Source of the DNA: Alphaproteobacteria bacterium
GTDB taxonomy: Bacteria > Pseudomonadota > Alphaproteobacteria > RF32 > CAG-239
NCBI GenBank assembly: GCA_017444525.1
Contig: JAFSWL010000004.1
Span: 1 to 40,850, forward strand
Length of the DNA stretch: 40,850 bases
Direction of reading: 5' to 3'
This document shows, one piece after another, positions 40,439 to 40,850 of the stretch (its first letter is position 1; each line of letters begins with the position of its first letter). The position numbers were made by a program, and so were the translations under genes. Below the pieces are notes generated by a model. The model did not search any database, was not told the origin of the DNA, and saw nothing but the letters and a program-made list of their open reading frames with translations.

Positions 40439-40850
40439 AATTGCGCAAATACTTGAATTTATGAAAATTTTGGACAAGGTGTGCTTGGTTAAGCGAGCCA
40501 CCTTGCTTTCTGACGGAACAAGCGAAACAGATTCTTCACACAGCTTTAAGTTGGCTTGGCTGCTGATGTTGGTATATCCGTACTTAAAACACGAATACAA
40601 TTTTACGCGGCTTTTGGAGTTGGCGCTGGTGCATGATATTGCTGAGGCGGAAATCGGCGATTGTCCGAAGGCGGTGCAGCGGGCGAATCCGGAGGCTAAA
40701 AAGCTTAAAGACGCAAATGAACTGGCGGCAATGCAGAAATATAAAGAGGTTTTACCGGCGGAAATCGGCGGAAGAATCTTTGAGTTGTGGCGTGAATATG
40801 AAGATAAAAAAACAGCCGAATCGCGTTTGGTGACAGCACTTGATAAGATT
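40428..40850 (+). CDS. HD-domain phosphohydrolase (partial; 3' end beyond window)
   Basis: The first 141 residues are visible. SSHSFKLAWLLMLV carries the first HD-domain His, LALVHDIAEAEIGD the HD pair with the acidic residues after it, and RLVTALDKI the start of the distal Asp helix. This is the pattern of the YfbR/HDDC2-type nucleotidases, which act on deoxynucleoside monophosphates. The start overlaps serS by 11 bases, so the two are translationally coupled. Confidence 0.85.
   Translation, partial: MQNKIAQILEFMKILDKVCLVKRATLLSDGTSETDSSHSFKLAWLLMLVYPYLKHEYNFTRLLELALVHDIAEAEIGDCPKAVQRANPEAKKLKDANELAAMQKYKEVLPAEIGGRIFELWREYEDKKTAESRLVTALDKI

Overview
The window is a dense, low-GC chromosomal segment of an uncultured, probably host-associated alphaproteobacterium. 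Lineage evidence: a LexA operator of the alphaproteobacterial type (GTTC-N7-GTTC) before a UmuC-like gene; a TrcR/DUF1013 cell-cycle regulator; a coiled-coil gene overlapping zapA with a 6S RNA behind it; an alphaproteobacterial Mic60 homologue beside tsaD; an ELM1-family protein; an L31 without zinc-binding cysteines; and an omega subunit with a long acidic tail. The species is not identifiable from sequence alone.

Layout. 1-2.2 kb: start of an SOS-controlled Y-family polymerase and two GNAT acetyltransferase genes. 2.2-5.7 kb: an AT-rich accessory stretch with a secreted LprI-like protein, three unrecognised minus-strand genes and the worn end of an IS3-type element. 5.7-8.3 kb (minus): TrcR with a histone-H1-like tail, rpmE, a catalytically degenerate inositol-monophosphatase homologue and efp. 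8.3-9.0 kb: gene debris including a phospholipase D-type nuclease fragment. 9.0-15.0 kb: a ThiE-like protein, a coiled-coil gene plus zapA, 6S RNA, and a membrane protein-yejA-yejB operon without yejE or yejF. 15.2-19.8 kb (plus): accA, an unknown gene and a very large RNase J-like nuclease. 19.8-20.75 kb: a secreted protein of foreign look with a long folded leader and a three-hairpin tail. 20.8-26.5 kb: an HxlR regulator, yraN-rsmI divergent from lpoA, SRP RNA, and dnaX-ybaB-recR. 26.5-26.9 kb: an unusual palindromic and tandem repeat cluster. 26.9-33.2 kb (minus): acpS, DUF2062, the (p)ppGpp enzyme, rpoZ, an ADP-dependent sugar kinase and Mic60. 33.3-35.0 kb (plus): tsaD-nth. 35.0-38.1 kb: elm1, a small secreted protein, a type II DnaJ and a DUF1349 gene. 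38.1-38.7 kb: a second foreign-looking secreted protein. 39.1 kb to the end: serS and the start of an HD-domain gene.

Most genes are housekeeping: translation (efp, rpmE, serS, tsaD), replication and repair (dnaX, recR, nth, the polymerase), RNA metabolism (RNase J, 6S, SRP RNA), lipid synthesis (accA, acpS), stringent response (rpoZ, rsh) and envelope biology (lpoA, mic60, zapA). I found no CRISPR array, complete prophage, complete insertion sequence or classical defence system. The strongest second-look items are the 26.5 kb repeat cluster with its 104-bp imperfect palindrome, the SuhB pseudoenzyme, the ADP-dependent kinase, the enlarged RNase J, the TrcR-H1 tail fusion and the two foreign-looking secreted-protein islets.
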